Positions 14,016 to 26,419 of a stretch of 64,000 bases of DNA are shown in pieces (position 1 is the first letter of the stretch; each line of letters opens with the position of its first letter). The notes beneath the pieces are model-generated. The model was not told where the DNA came from and did no database searches. It was given only the letters and a program-made list of their open reading frames with translations. The translations under genes were made by a program, and so were the position numbers. Origin of the DNA: Atrichornis clamosus (Eukaryota > Chordata > Aves > Passeriformes > Menuridae); NCBI GenBank assembly GCA_013400975.1, contig WBMZ01008692.1:118289-182288 (forward strand). The letters are read 5' to 3'.

Positions 14016-17000
14016 TTCCAAACGAGCAGGTAAACAGAACGAGTGAATGAGTGAACAGAAAGCATCCTAAAAGTTTGAAAGAGATCTCTTCCTCCAAACT
14101 GTTGTATCACGTGTGGTTAGATATTCAGGAACAGGGTATTCACACCTTCCTGCAGAAGGTGATACCTGATTCTCATCTTCATGTGGGAGGCAAATTCTGC
14201 TTGGATTGGATGGCATCAGGCAAGAAGCTGCTTGGTGAGTACAGCAAGAGGTGGGTCCCAGGATCTTTCTTCCAGGAGATATTGAAAATTATTCCAACAA
14301 GCACCACTTCAAATCTCCCTGGGAACAGCTCACCCCTTAAAACCCAAAGCTCCTATCTGATGATGTACCAGCTATGGCTGGGATGGGATGTTTGAATCTC
14401 ACCCAGCATTGCTCTTCAGGACAGCCTCCAGTGGTTCGTTCTTTCACAGTGGCAGGGAGCTCATTCACCTATTGCTGTACACAGCAGACGTGGTCACCAG
14501 TCTTGCTTTCGTATCTGGTTTGTTCTGAATACATTTGTGAGGGCACGGAAGTATTTGGGCTGGGCATTTTATTGTCTTGCTGTTATAAATCCAAATAAAC
14601 ATCACCTCTCTTAGAAAAATGGATTAGTTATTAAAAAATACAAACATGAGCAAACAAAAAATTATGTATTTATTAAGACCTCAAAACATGTCCAAAAGTC
14701 CTTAATGCCTGGAAGGATAAAACCCAAAATGAACAGTACACCAGAGGCAGCACAGGCTAATCATATGAGCCAAAACCCTTTTGTACAGAGTATATAGAAC
14801 TGTGAAACAGGTTTGATCAAGGGCCAAGTTGTGCTTCCCGGGCTGGTATGTGATTATCTGCCATGACTTTGCATTATAGCACAAGGGCATGGGTGTGATC
14901 TACAGAAGGGTGCTACAGAAAACCACAGGTGAAGAGACAAAGGCTGAGCGTTTTCAACAGAGAAAACCCCCCACATTTCAAGCACAAGAAGCTTTGAGTT
15001 AGGTCAGAGTTTAAAACTGTGGTGCCAAGGAGAAGAGTGAATTTATTATGGTTGACTTATACTAAGCAAAAACCTAGCTCCTTATATGCTTTTACTGCTG
15101 AAATACAAACAGATTAGATGTATTAAATTGATGACAATGACACTTATCTTGAGAGTCAAGATGCAAAGTAACAAACACTGATTTGCTGTCAGAAGCACAT
15201 GGAGCAAGACCTAGATTTTCATAAATCTCAGCTGTTGCTCAGGCAACAGCCACTTTTAAACAGCTACCATGCAGAGAGCACTTCCCCAAACCCTGCCTGT
15301 AGCATCCCTGACTCAGTTTACTTGCTGCAAGCAGGGATGAGAACCTCAGGGTGAGAGAAACAGCACGTGCTTCATGAGGAAAGCCTCCCTGGGGCCACTG
15401 AAAAAGCTGATGCATCCCAGGAAAAAAGCTTTGCTGTTCATTGTGTAAGCAAGACAGACCTGGATCAGGTCTGCAACTCCCCCTGGCTAGAGGCATGATG
15501 TGGCAGGGCTGCAGGGAGGGAGATCTGCTCTGTGGGTGGACAGTTTCCTGCAGTTGCAAAAGCCCCACAGACCAGCCCTGTCAGCTACAACAACTGAACG
15601 ACAAGCAAAGTTCCTCCTGATCCCTGAGGCTACAGAGGCCCTAGATCAAGAAAACAGCTACCAGGCAGGAAGAGAGCTTGCATTCCCAATTCCCTGCCTC
15701 TCCCTCTGTTGGAGCGCAGCATTTCTGTCCTCCAAGCTCATTAGCTTGGCTATTTAATTTTCCTCCCTCCAATTCTCACTGCCCATGGAGAAGCAGCTCC
15801 TTCCCTGCCAGCCTGTTCCCACTCACCTGATCCTTTTGTTTCAGCTCATTATGACTCTCTGTGTGGGAAGGAGAACTCAATAAATGAGTACCACGTATGT
15901 TATTCTCAGATTTTTCTTTACATTTTGTAGCAAGGTGGCACATGCACATCAGCATGTTTTCACCTTTCTTGCTGAGCAGTTTGGAGAGAACCTCAGAGTT
16001 CTCTGGGATGGAAACCTGGTAGCAAAGTTCTGTTTCAGTTTGTTCTGCTCTCAGAGCACAAAGCTGAATTTCTTCACATTTAAGTATTGTACTAAAAAAA
16101 AGGTACTTCTTGCAATAACCCTTAATGCTCAGTGTATATAGAGACATGCTTTGCTCTGCATACTGTAACAACAAAACCCTCTCATATCTTTATCTCTCTC
16201 CTCTGATCAAGTAACGAAGGAGGTTTCCAGACTTGGACACCATTAAAATCTGTATTCTCCACTAGTCAGTAAAAGGTGCATGAACAACTGAATGGGGCAA
16301 TAGGGAATAAATGATTTTTAGGTGGCAAGTCCCACTGGTCTGTACAAAACACAGACAAGGCTGGAAACTGTGTGACCATACACAAGGGCTGTAATTTCAA
16401 AAACTGGAACAAGATCCTTAAGTTTTGCAGAAGAGAAAGGAATCGCAATCAAATATAAGGACGAAGTGTCCCTCTTGTCACAGGTGAGACTACAGTAGGC
16501 TCACAAAGCAGCCTTAGGCTGAGGCCAGGAGACAGAAGGAGAAAGGGATTCAAACGTGGAGCCAAAGCAAAAATACCCAACAAATGTTGCTTTGATTTGC
16601 CTGTGCAGCAACACTCCAGTTACCTGGAGTGACCCTATGGAAGGGACCCAGCAGTAACAAGGGTTAGGGGGAGATGCTGTGGCCAGATTGTCATAGAAAT
16701 GCAGGGTATTTTATCAGGTTAAAAAAAGCACAAGGCAGTGCACAACAGTAAAGCAGCAGCCTCCCTGCTGACCCCACAGAAGTAAAAAGGCAGAAACGCA
16801 GAAGGGTTTAGCTGAAATTAAATAGACAGTGGATTAGTATGAGATTTTTATCCTTGACCTGGCTTTCTCTCTTGCAGACAGCTGACACCCAAACACATTG
16901 GCAAAAGAGAAACCGGCAGACAAGTGATACAGTTTTGCTTTGGCACAATCAGAGGAAGGAAGGAAGTTATCCGTACTATTCTGTACACAAGGTAAAATTA

Positions 17001-20000
17001 GTTTCCTGCAGTCATAGGAAAGCTTCTCCTTCCTCCTTTCCCAAAAACACCTAGCAATACTCAGTGCAGCAATTCCAAGTCCTGTACAAGTTTTCTTCCA
17101 CTCCCTCAGGAGAAAAGAAATTAAACAATTAAATTTCTCTTTTTCTTTTTAAATTCACATCCTCCACACATCCAAGATTTACATTGGAAAACAAAGAGCT
17201 GCAGAGAGCGCTATGAAGAAGGATTCTCCTCTTCTCAGCCAGTTCAGAAACACGCACATGAATCAGAAACAAGCCCTAGGAAGTTTGCTGCCGTCCTTTC
17301 ATTCACAGCAGGAGGCTTTCCCTTCCCCAGCCCCTTTTCAGAGACAGAAGCTGCATCAATAACCACTCCATCCTACACTCCAGGATGAGACACTGTGGGC
17401 AGGAGCTGGCTTTCAGTTAAGCCCCCGTCCGGAGCGTTTGCTGCATTTATCCTCACGGCAGAGCCTGCAGCCCACCCTGTGCTGGCAGCCTGTACGAGCA
17501 AAGCTTGCCTAAAATAGTTGTGTATCTTATGAACTACAAACTGGTTTTGCTTCAAGTGCCTCAGAGACAGCAGCTACTTCAAAATTGCTTCAGAGTAGGT
17601 TAAAATTGCAAGGTCAAGTGATAACTGGGGGTTTTTTGAGCTGTGGCATACAAGAAAGCCTCAGGCAGCACTCATTCCACGCTGGGTTTGCATCCCAGCA
17701 GGAGAAGGGTGGAGCTGCCCCAACGCTGCTGTGTTCTGCCACCAGCACTCCCAGCACCTGTTTGAGAACCAGGGACCAGGAGGGCTTTGAGGTCCCCACC
17801 TCACCAGGCTCAGCAGACCTGTGCGATCAGGCTGAGAGGTGGCACAGGGGCAGATTTGGGAGACAAAGCTGTCCAGCCCCAGCCACCAGCTCTGCCCCCG
17901 CACCACAGGGCTGGGAGATGGTGGCATTCCTGCAACGCGAAGGCTGACGCAGGTGCAAGGAACAGCAGCAGCAAGACAGTCCCCCGATCCCTTTGACTAA
18001 AAATACACCTCATTAATTGCTGTGCAATGAACTGAGATTGTCCCTTTTCTTAATATATTTAATTTTGAAACAAACTCCAGAAAAACCCTTGCTACCACCT
18101 TGCAACATTCCAAACCAAAACTTTGACACACTTCTTTTGAAGCTTTTTTCTCCCCTTCTTTTTTTTAACCCTTAAAATACTGACTTCCTACTCAGTAAGA
18201 GTCCTTGACCTTGCACACATCCCCAGCTACAGTCCTTTGCTGTCCCAAATTATGGTGTTCCCAATCAGTTTGAAACTCCACCAGTGTTTCTCAGGTGTTC
18301 CAAAGGGACAGCTTAAAACCAAGGTGTGACCTGAATCTCAGGACAGTGTGTTCTCTGAGCAAGCTGCACCTGCCTTTCCTGAGAATTTGAAAATAAGGAC
18401 GACTCTGCTACTCTGTCACAAATCCCTAGTCAGTATTTCATTTTAGTGGACTTAAATTGCTCTGGCATACAATACAGCTGAAGGAAAAATGCTCCCCTGA
18501 GCAGCTGCAGTTGCTTGTTTTAAAGCAGAATAATCCTGTGTAGCTCCTCAGGATGGATCACTGGAAACACTGTGATTCTGTGATGTTAACAACCCATCCC
18601 AAGATGACACATGTAATCCTTTGGCTTTAAAACAAAAGCAAACTGAAGCACGAAGGGGACATTCTCCTTCAGGTTCCATCATCCTCTGCAAACACGGTCT
18701 AGGAAATGTTTTACCTACTTTTGATTGCAAACACCTCTGTGAAGAAGTGAAGCAGGAGGTTAACATCCCATACAAGCATCCAAGTGTGGCTCTGAGGACA
18801 AAGCACGGCTGTAACATTTTCGACAGGGGAGGTAGCAGAGAAGGAGAACTGCACAAGCGCTCGTCTCTAGGGCTGTCCCCGAAGCAGGGGCTCAAGATTA
18901 GCTCACAGGAACTGCCGGAGCAGCTGAGCCTTCTGGGGTCAGAGAAGGAAATTCCAGCCCTTAAGCAGTTTTGCTTATGCGAGTCAGATGCTCTTGAAGC
19001 AGTCTGTGTACACATGTGCATTTTTGCATGCAGCCCCTTGCCCACACATTGATTAGCAGCAGCACGCTCTGTCCTTCCTCCAGTTCTTTAATCCCGACAC
19101 TGTGCCTGCAATTCAGCCCCGTGGAAAGGAGGAAGCTCTTACAAAGCAGGGGGGAATCGATACTTGACAACTATAATTCTCCGCTCAATAATTACACAGA
19201 ATTTACACTGCTGAGTAGGCTCCCTCCATTGATTTTTACAAAAATATTTACTGCAGCAGGAATACAGGCGTAAGGCTAAGTTTTGAGGCTCTGTCTTTCC
19301 AGTGCATTGATTTCAAAATAATAACCAATTTCATACTGTACAATGCTTTAATACCTTCATTCAGAGACACACCTCCACGGAGACCGTGCCTCTGCCTACA
19401 GTGTTCTTCTCCCTCTCCATTTCTCTTCCTTTGTTCAAAAACCCCAGTTTAGCAACTCTTAAGTACTTATCACAGTCTCAGTAAGAAATGAGTCATGTTA
19501 CAGACGGCCTTGAGTCCAACGAGAAAGGAGAACATCCTTGGAATCCTGTCAACCAACTCCACCCCATGACACAACTGAGGGGCTGTGAAGATAACTGCAC
19601 AAGTAAACTGCTTGAGTATCTCAGTGCTAGACAAACTCAGGCTGTTAATTACACCGTCATAAGAAAAAAACCCAAACAAATCTATCCTGATACCAAAAAA
19701 TCTCTCAGAATGTGTTCAGCAAAACTTGGGAGAGGGAATTGAGGGAAGAAAACATCATGATATCCGACTTCAGAGCAAACCTGTATCATATCAAATGTGA
19801 ATGTCTGGCCATCCAGCTTTGGAAACAATAGGTAAGAACAGGACTAGAAAAGACAGACAAGTGGCACAAGGAAAATAGAAATATGGAACAGAAATATGGA
19901 AGGAGAGAGACGCTGGATTGGGTACTTAAGATGAAGACAAGAGATGACCGAATTGTATGGACAAGATAAACAAAAAGTAACCATTCTGTCAGGACTTGGG

Positions 20001-20047
20001 GGTACCCAGGCAGAAAATATAACAGAGATCTAAAAAGAAGAATTTAA
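14016..20047. other. Intron 2, unique sequence with no gene recognised
   Basis: It holds only short chance ORFs. On the minus strand a consensus donor-like CAG|GTGAGT occurs at about 15820-15828 without a pyrimidine tract in front. A pyrimidine-rich run lies near 18140-18170. No repeat family was identified with confidence. Confidence 0.5.
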
Positions 20048-20160
20048 TTTGTGGAGTTTGCTGCTGCAAGATATTGCAAGGCCTAAAATACAAATCAGCC
20101 TAAAGCCAAGTTAGATGAATTTGGAAAGTACAGGCTCACTAAATACAGCAATGGTCCAGA
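20048..20160 (+). mobile_element. Ancient L3/CR1-like LINE 3' fragment
   Basis: TTGTGGAGTTTGCTGCTGCAAGATATTGCAAGGCCTAAAA, then AGTTAGATGAATTTGG, follows the conserved 3' portion of L3/CR1 elements (TTGTGGAACTCGCTGCCACAAGATGTTGTGGAGGCC...ATTAGATAAATTCATGG) as I remember it. It is strongly diverged and short, so the family is uncertain. Confidence 0.5.
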
Positions 20161-23100
20161 CGAAGCCTCCAAACCAAACAGCCAGAACTAGTTGCAAATG
20201 CCCAGGAGAGGATCATCCTTGCCTTCTTCCACACTTGAACATTTGTTGCTGGTAACTACGTGAGACAGGGCACGAGAGACAGCTGTCTCCAAGTTTAATG
20301 TAGCACAGAAATCCCTGAATTATTGCCAGTACTAATGGTACAAATGTGTGTGTGAGAGAGGAAGGTCAATTTAGAAGCACCAGAGAAAGATGGACACAAA
20401 CTCCCCACAATTTCCAGGGAAAAAAAAAAAAAATCACACAATTTAATTACTGCCCTGCTGTTGGTGCTGTACAGAGGGAAAAAACAAGATGGGCCAAGAA
20501 TCTACCACTGCTTTTCCACAAAACACAGGTGTGCAGCAGCTTCTGTAGGCTCAACAAAAGATGCTGCCCTTTGTCTTTAAACTGAGAACGGAAAGTGTAA
20601 GCCTTCAAACCAAGTGCAGAGGTCTGGACCCAAGCTAATAAATCCCACCGGTACATACAGATGAAGAGTAGCTATATGGCATTCTGCATTCTCCTCTTCA
20701 TTGCAATCCTTTCAATTTCATTTTCTAAATTTCCGTATGATGTAAAGAAACTGTGTTTTAATTCCATGAAAAAACAAAGACAGAAGGTCAATACAGCATA
20801 AGAAATCTCACTTCTCTTGATTTTCTCTCCTGAGAACACTGACGCTACTAATGCACCGTGAATTTCATGAGAGTGACTCATTATCTAAGTAATAAAAGAT
20901 TAAGCTTTTCTTCCCCCTCCTTAAACTTCTCCACGAGAAGGGTTTTTGGGCGCATGATCAGGGTGACTCATTGTGGAGGGCGCAGGGGCCACAGCTGGAC
21001 GTGCAGCGTTCCCATCCTGGAAACCCCTTCCAGGTGCTTTGCAGAGCTGTGCAGTGATAAATGGCAGATTAGCATCTGACATGCTAGAGGAGAGCTTGTA
21101 ATTACCAGCAAAGCGGAAAGGCAGAGGCAAATAATTGCCTCTCTTCCAGGAGACAAACATTATAAAGGTTTATTGAGCAATGTTTCTTGGGGTGGCAGTG
21201 GGCCCCTTCAATACCTCCTGCAAGCCCTGCTTAAATTTTCCCCGTGCTTGGACCACTCCATAGCCACAAGATGAACTGTCACAGGAGCAGTGAAAGAACA
21301 GTAAGAGGAATAAAACCTGCATCCAGGCTACAGAGTAATAAATATTTATTGCCTTTCTGCACGTTGTGGAAACGGATGCAAAATGAAGTTCAGTGACTTG
21401 TGGGAAGCCAGCCAAAACCAGCTTTGCTGCTGCTGCTGCTGCAAACAAGCAGAGTCACAGGAACAGCTTCTGGTTACCTTCTTGGTGGTGCAAAATTCGT
21501 TTGTCCATCCAGGACCTCCCAGTCACTAAAATCCCTGTTCCACTCCACATGTACCAGTCCCCCCCGTTCCCACATGCTCGGGAACAGCAGATCCCTCTGC
21601 CAGGCAAGACGAGTGGCCCTCTGAACACTGGGATGTGGCTGCCTAGTCCTCAAGTATTGCAAAGACACAGTAGCTGTTGCTACTTTGTCAGGAAGCCAAA
21701 ATTTTAATAGCTTCTTTTGTCCAAGGCTCAAACATCAGCTCCTCTTCTCATGTGATGAGAACCTCTCTTTGTACCTTCACTCAACATTTTCAAGAAAGCC
21801 TGTTACATTCTCACAGACTTTTTTCAGCACAACTGTGCACTACGGAAACTGTTTGTTCTCTTGTCGCACTGCCAGAATCATGCCAATACTACAAAAAGCC
21901 ACACAGAAAACAAACCACAACTGCATTTTGTTTGCTGGCTTTCATAATTTTTTCCTCACATTAAAGGCAAGTCCCACCATCCTACATTACAGCTAATAAA
22001 AAGGCAACTGCAATATACAGGGAAGTGGCTTAGGACCAAATGGTGCCACAAAGTTTAAATCAATAATTCCAAAATCAAACTTGTCTCATATTCTGTAACC
22101 TGGGTTCAAACGGATGGGCAGGAGTTTTAATTTCCATCTTATCTCGGTGGATTTTGGTTGTTCTGTGTAATCACTTCAAAATTACTAGTTCCAGGTCATA
22201 CCTCAGGTGACAGGTTCCTTCTGGCTTATACCTCACAGGGTGACACAGAGGCACAAATGGGTATTTCCAATTATTTAGCTGATGATGCATCAGGCAGGGA
22301 TTCAATCTGGAAAACTCTTTGCCAGCAGCTCACGCTTTGAGCACTCCCCTCATCAATAGGGTGGTGAAGCTCAGGCAAACCCCACAAAACAGACAGGGTG
22401 AGGGGGAAGGATCCTTCTCCTGAGCGGCCACTCTGAACAGCCTCACTAAGAGGCCACCAGGACACAAGAACTCTGCTCCCAGGACATGATGCTTCCTCAA
22501 AGCAAGAACAGGTGGGGAGACAAAACAGGCTAGATATAAATTGTTCAAGATGCATTTCTTTCCTTAAATAAATGGCTGGAGCACATCACAGGTTACCAGA
22601 GGACACCAGAGATGCATGAAATGTGAAACAGTTCAAGGAAGGAGAGAAAAACCTGAGGCAGGGCTTCACAATGCAGAAAACAAGCAGGTCTCTGGGCCGG
22701 AGAGGAGGAAAAGCTAAACACACTGGGAAGGGATCACAGTGACTTATAAAAGTCTCCAGGTACCATGGGAGCAGCAGGTGAGACAGGTCAGTGCAGTTTC
22801 ACATGCACACAAGAGGCCTCTGCAAACAGCAGCACCTGCCAGACAGTGGGAGCTGCTGTTCTGTCCTCATGCACACTCTGCCCACTGTTTCCTAGTGTAG
22901 TTTTTTTTTTTCTTCTCCATGTCTGTAACATCTCCAGTTGACTTAAAAAGCCACTTTCTTTTTGTGGAAATATGAAAGCTCTCCATTATTCAGCACTTAT
23001 TCCACATGGATGAAGGTCGACGTCCTCCTTAAAGAGCTTTCCCGCAGTGTGTAACATTAATAGCTGCACCAGGATGAAATTAATTTCATTTTCCGAGATC

Positions 23101-24580
23101 TTACTTTTGACACTGAACAAAATGCATGGGATGGGAAGGAACAGCAGTAACAATTCCTTACATGACTCAAGGGGAATTACACCTCAGGCACCAGGACCAA
23201 ACCCCACAGACCATTTCTGCCCTCTCCTCCAGGGCATGCAAAGCACTCTGGGATAAACCGGTCCGTACTGGTCAGCACCAAATCCCAAATCAGCCAAACT
23301 CCTGAATACGTATAAAACACAGCCGGGACCCTTCAGTGAGTGACATTCACAACATGTGAGTGTGTTGGCAGAAGACTTCCAGGAAGTCTTGAAAGTGCTT
23401 AGGAGCTTAATGAGGCTAATTACTAGGTTAGAAAGTACTTTAGTCATTAGAAATAAAACACAAGTTCCAAACTGTCCCCTCAAAGGGGTGGAAAATAAGA
23501 ATAAATTGCAGTGATTGGTATCAGCTCCCTCCATTCTCACTGGAAAAAGTCACCATTTCCATCATATTCCCAGTGTCAAGGGCTGGGTCCCAAAAGCTGC
23601 ATCCCTGCTGGACATATGTAAGGAAAAAGAAAAAAAGGACTGACCATCACACTCCCCCAAATACAGTTCTCATTGCAATGGTTACCTCATTCAGAGCCTG
23701 TGAGCCAAACCAATCCATACCAGCTGTAATCCTTTAAACAGCTGATCTTCTGAATCTGGATCTTTCTGACCCAGTAAGACACAGTGACACAACCAGCTCT
23801 GCTGGCAGTCCTGGTGGGATGGGACCCATTAGTCACCCACAGCCAGAAAATCACAGAGCCACATCCTTAGCCAGGAGCACCCCTTCAGGACGGCGACAAC
23901 AAAGCCACCAAGGCTATGAGGCTGAACACAAAACCCTCTTAGGGTGAAAAGGGAGAGAGTCTGGCAGCAGGGAGCTGCAAAGGAAAGAAGACTGAGCCAA
24001 AGGAGTGTAAAGATTAAGAGGAAGGTGGGCATAAAGTACTGTTGTGACCTGCCATTTTACTGTGAGTAAAGAAAGGGTAGCAAGGAAATAAAACACCAGT
24101 GCCCTGCTTCCTGTTGTGCTGACCTGCCCCTGTTTAGGCCACCAGTTTCAGATGGTATCAACAGCCCAAAGGAGATTTGCCATCATCGTGTAGAAATCAT
24201 ATGCCATTTAGAAGCCCCTGTATTAAATTGACTTTGCAATTCAACAACAAGCACAGAAGGAAGATAAATAAAAAGCCAGTGAGTTAAAAGTCAGGATCTC
24301 CCTCAGTGCTGGGAACACAGTTTGATTTTAGCTGTGCTGCACAGCTCGAAGACTAAAGCTTAAGCCATGATATTAAGGTTCATACGGCTGAGAAGATATT
24401 GGCATTTGGGCAGACGTCAGCAGTTCTTTCAAGCGAGTTACAGATACCAAGGGCTGGAAAGTCAGAAGCATTTCTGTGGTGTAAAACGTGACATGCCAGG
24501 ATATTTATTCTGTTGCAAGTGATGCTCCACATGAACCTTAAAAGACTGGGCTTCTTGTAGCTGAAAAAGACACCGCATCC
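20161..24580. other. Intron 2, unique sequence with minor simple repeats
   Basis: No gene was recognised. It contains poly-A at 20419-20431 and a short stem-loop at 21123-21142 (AGAGGCAA, loop ATAA, TTGCCTCT). AT-rich stretches around the stem-loop could be regulatory. The rest shows chance ORFs only. Confidence 0.5.
21425..21442. repeat. (TGC)6 trinucleotide microsatellite
   Basis: Six perfect TGC units in non-coding DNA. The reverse strand reads (GCA)6. Confidence 0.9.
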
Positions 24581-24596
24581 CACACACACACACACA
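24581..24596. repeat. (CA)8 microsatellite
   Basis: Eight perfect CA units in intron 2, likely length-variable. Confidence 0.9.
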
Positions 24597-24884
24597 GGTT
24601 TCGGCCCAGGTAGACTGATGCTCCTGGAGTCTGCTCACCCAGTCTGTGCTTCCTTGCACAGGATCCCAAATTCCTTACACCATGTGGCTCCAGGGAAAAA
24701 AAAATTATAGGAAAATGCGACTACATTAGTTATAATAAGGCTTGTGAGCACAGGCTGGGTGATGGGTGCATTCTACTAGCGCTGAATACAAATCAGAGGC
24801 AACACACAACCACGTATTGCCTGTTAAGTGATCAGCCCATGTTTGCACTCCCTGGAAAGGGCTTCTTGCTTCTGGAAGGGCATG

Positions 24885-25050
24885 TGGAGGAAGCGGGATG
24901 GGAGGAGGGCAGCCCAGGACACGCTGCCCACTGCAGAGCTCCCAGCAGGAATGCTGCCAGTTCCCACGGCCGGCGAGACCGCTGCCCGCAGCGGCTCCGC
25001 TTTAAGGACCTGGGCACACGGGGACCCTGCGGGCCTGAGCTGCCCAACTG
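24885..25050. other. GC-rich pocket with perfect hairpin inside intron 2
   Basis: A short island of G+C-rich, CpG-containing sequence stands in AT-rich surroundings. At 24979-24994 CCGCTGC, two C bases and GCAGCGG form a perfect 7-bp stem with a 2-base spacer. Overlapping ORFs on both strands here follow from the composition and lack stops by chance. Its role is unknown; it could be a small CpG element or alternative promoter. Confidence 0.45.
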
Positions 25051-25859
25051 AGGTTCCTTTTAACCTCACTGAAAATAACAGGCTTTTTAGCCCATGGCCA
25101 AATATTAAATGTCACTTTCATGCCAATTTTCAAGCTTGGACACAAGCGTTTTTCAGAGAACGCTCCAGAAAGCCTCTGCCTTCTGCACAGATGGGTACAG
25201 CCAAGACCTAGGAAACAATCCACCAGAACTGATGAGACTTGATTTTCCTCCTTATGAAATTATTACATCTGTGATTTTGCTGAATATAAAAGGTTACAGT
25301 TAAAACTTGGAAAAATGAAACCAGAAGTTGACTTTCATTAAAAAAACCAAAACAATATTGCCACCATTTCTGCTACACAGAAAGCCTACTAAAGGCATTC
25401 CTCTATTCAGAAATTAATATTCAAGTTAAGTATTTGACTTGTTACATTCATTTTTTGCAAGGCTTGTTTTACTGTTTGCTTTTTTTCCCCTTTCTTAAAA
25501 AATCTCTCCAATGTACTGCTAGAAAACCCTCAAACAGTGGAAATAAAAGGGAGCCAGCATATCCTATTGAGGTTTAGATCATGTCCAGCTGCATAAGAAG
25601 TGTAGAGAAATATGAGGGAGAACTCAGCCAACAGAATTTTGGGCCCATGAGACGGATGTTATATGCCTGGGAAACACTTTTTGCCTCCTTAGCATGATTC
25701 CAGATACCACAAGGGGCAAAAGATAAAGACACAGCTCCTGGCCCATGTGTTCAGGCTGGACGTGCAGGGACACAATCACTTTTATCTCCACTGCACATTA
25801 AGTTCTGTGTCACCCTAGAAATTGGTCAGGACCAAAAGGCACTGATGAACCTTCAGTCT

Positions 25860-25915
25860 ATTAATTTTTTTATTAATTAAAATTTTACAATTATATTAGT
25901 TTATTATTTTAGGGG
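25860..25915. repeat. AT-rich low-complexity tract
   Basis: Almost pure A/T, including TTTTTTTATTAATTAAAATTTT, immediately upstream of the exon-like block at 26045. It may be a matrix-attachment-like or homeodomain-rich tract; nothing more can be said from sequence. Confidence 0.75.
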
Positions 25916-26044
25916 GTTTTTTTTGCTCCCTAGGAAAGGTACATTAAAAATAAAACAGATCATTTTAATTTCCCTTGAATTAACTTGGGAAATGATCATT
26001 CTGATTTAACTTTGGCATTCAGAATTTATTTTTTTTTTAAACAG

Positions 26045-26347
26045 TCGACAACTTCCCCTGAAGGGAGTAGCAAACTTCTGTCTGTAAATGGAGATTTACT
26101 TGGTTACTGGTTGCATGCAAGTGGAATTAGACCTTCATCACCATTTTTAGAGCATCCTGGGTATATGATCAACATCACACTAATGAAGAACTGCACCAGA
26201 CAAATAACAGGTCGCCCATCCAAAAGGGCTTACATTAATTATGTTAATCCAGTAGAGACAGAGGAGTGTGATTAAACTGTCTCTACTGCCTGGGATTTGG
26301 CTGTTATCCAGCGGTAATCCCGCACAATCTGTGTCTGAAGTGTGTGT
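26045..26347 (+). other. Exon-like block on the antisense strand, or conserved non-coding element candidate
   Basis: A run of about ten T followed by AAACAG gives a good acceptor ending at 26044. The sequence then stays open from 26045 for 76 codons to a TAA at 26273-26275. A consensus donor GTAAGG begins at 26348, defining a 303-nt exon-like unit opposite in strand to SLCO3A1. The translation (STTSPEGSSKLL... to ...NPVETEECD) resembles no family I know. TAATTA-type motifs (ACATTAATTATGTTAAT near 26231) and TAATCC suggest an alternative reading as a homeodomain-bound enhancer. Whether it is transcribed cannot be told from one genome. Confidence 0.35.
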
Positions 26348-26419
26348 GTAAGGAGGATACTCTAACCACCTCTATTCAAAATCAAAGCCAGCGACTTGGG
26401 TAGATGACTGCATCCCGAG

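Noticed and set aside
15820..15834. CAG|GTGAGT on the sense strand of intron 2
   Set aside because: The sequence in front (ACAAAAGGATCAG) is purine-rich, so there is no acceptor; only a lone donor-like motif.
18570..18586. CR1-like terminal repeat (TGTGATTCTGTGATG)
   Set aside because: Only about 15 bases match the CR1 tail and nothing upstream resembles CR1, so it was not called as an element.
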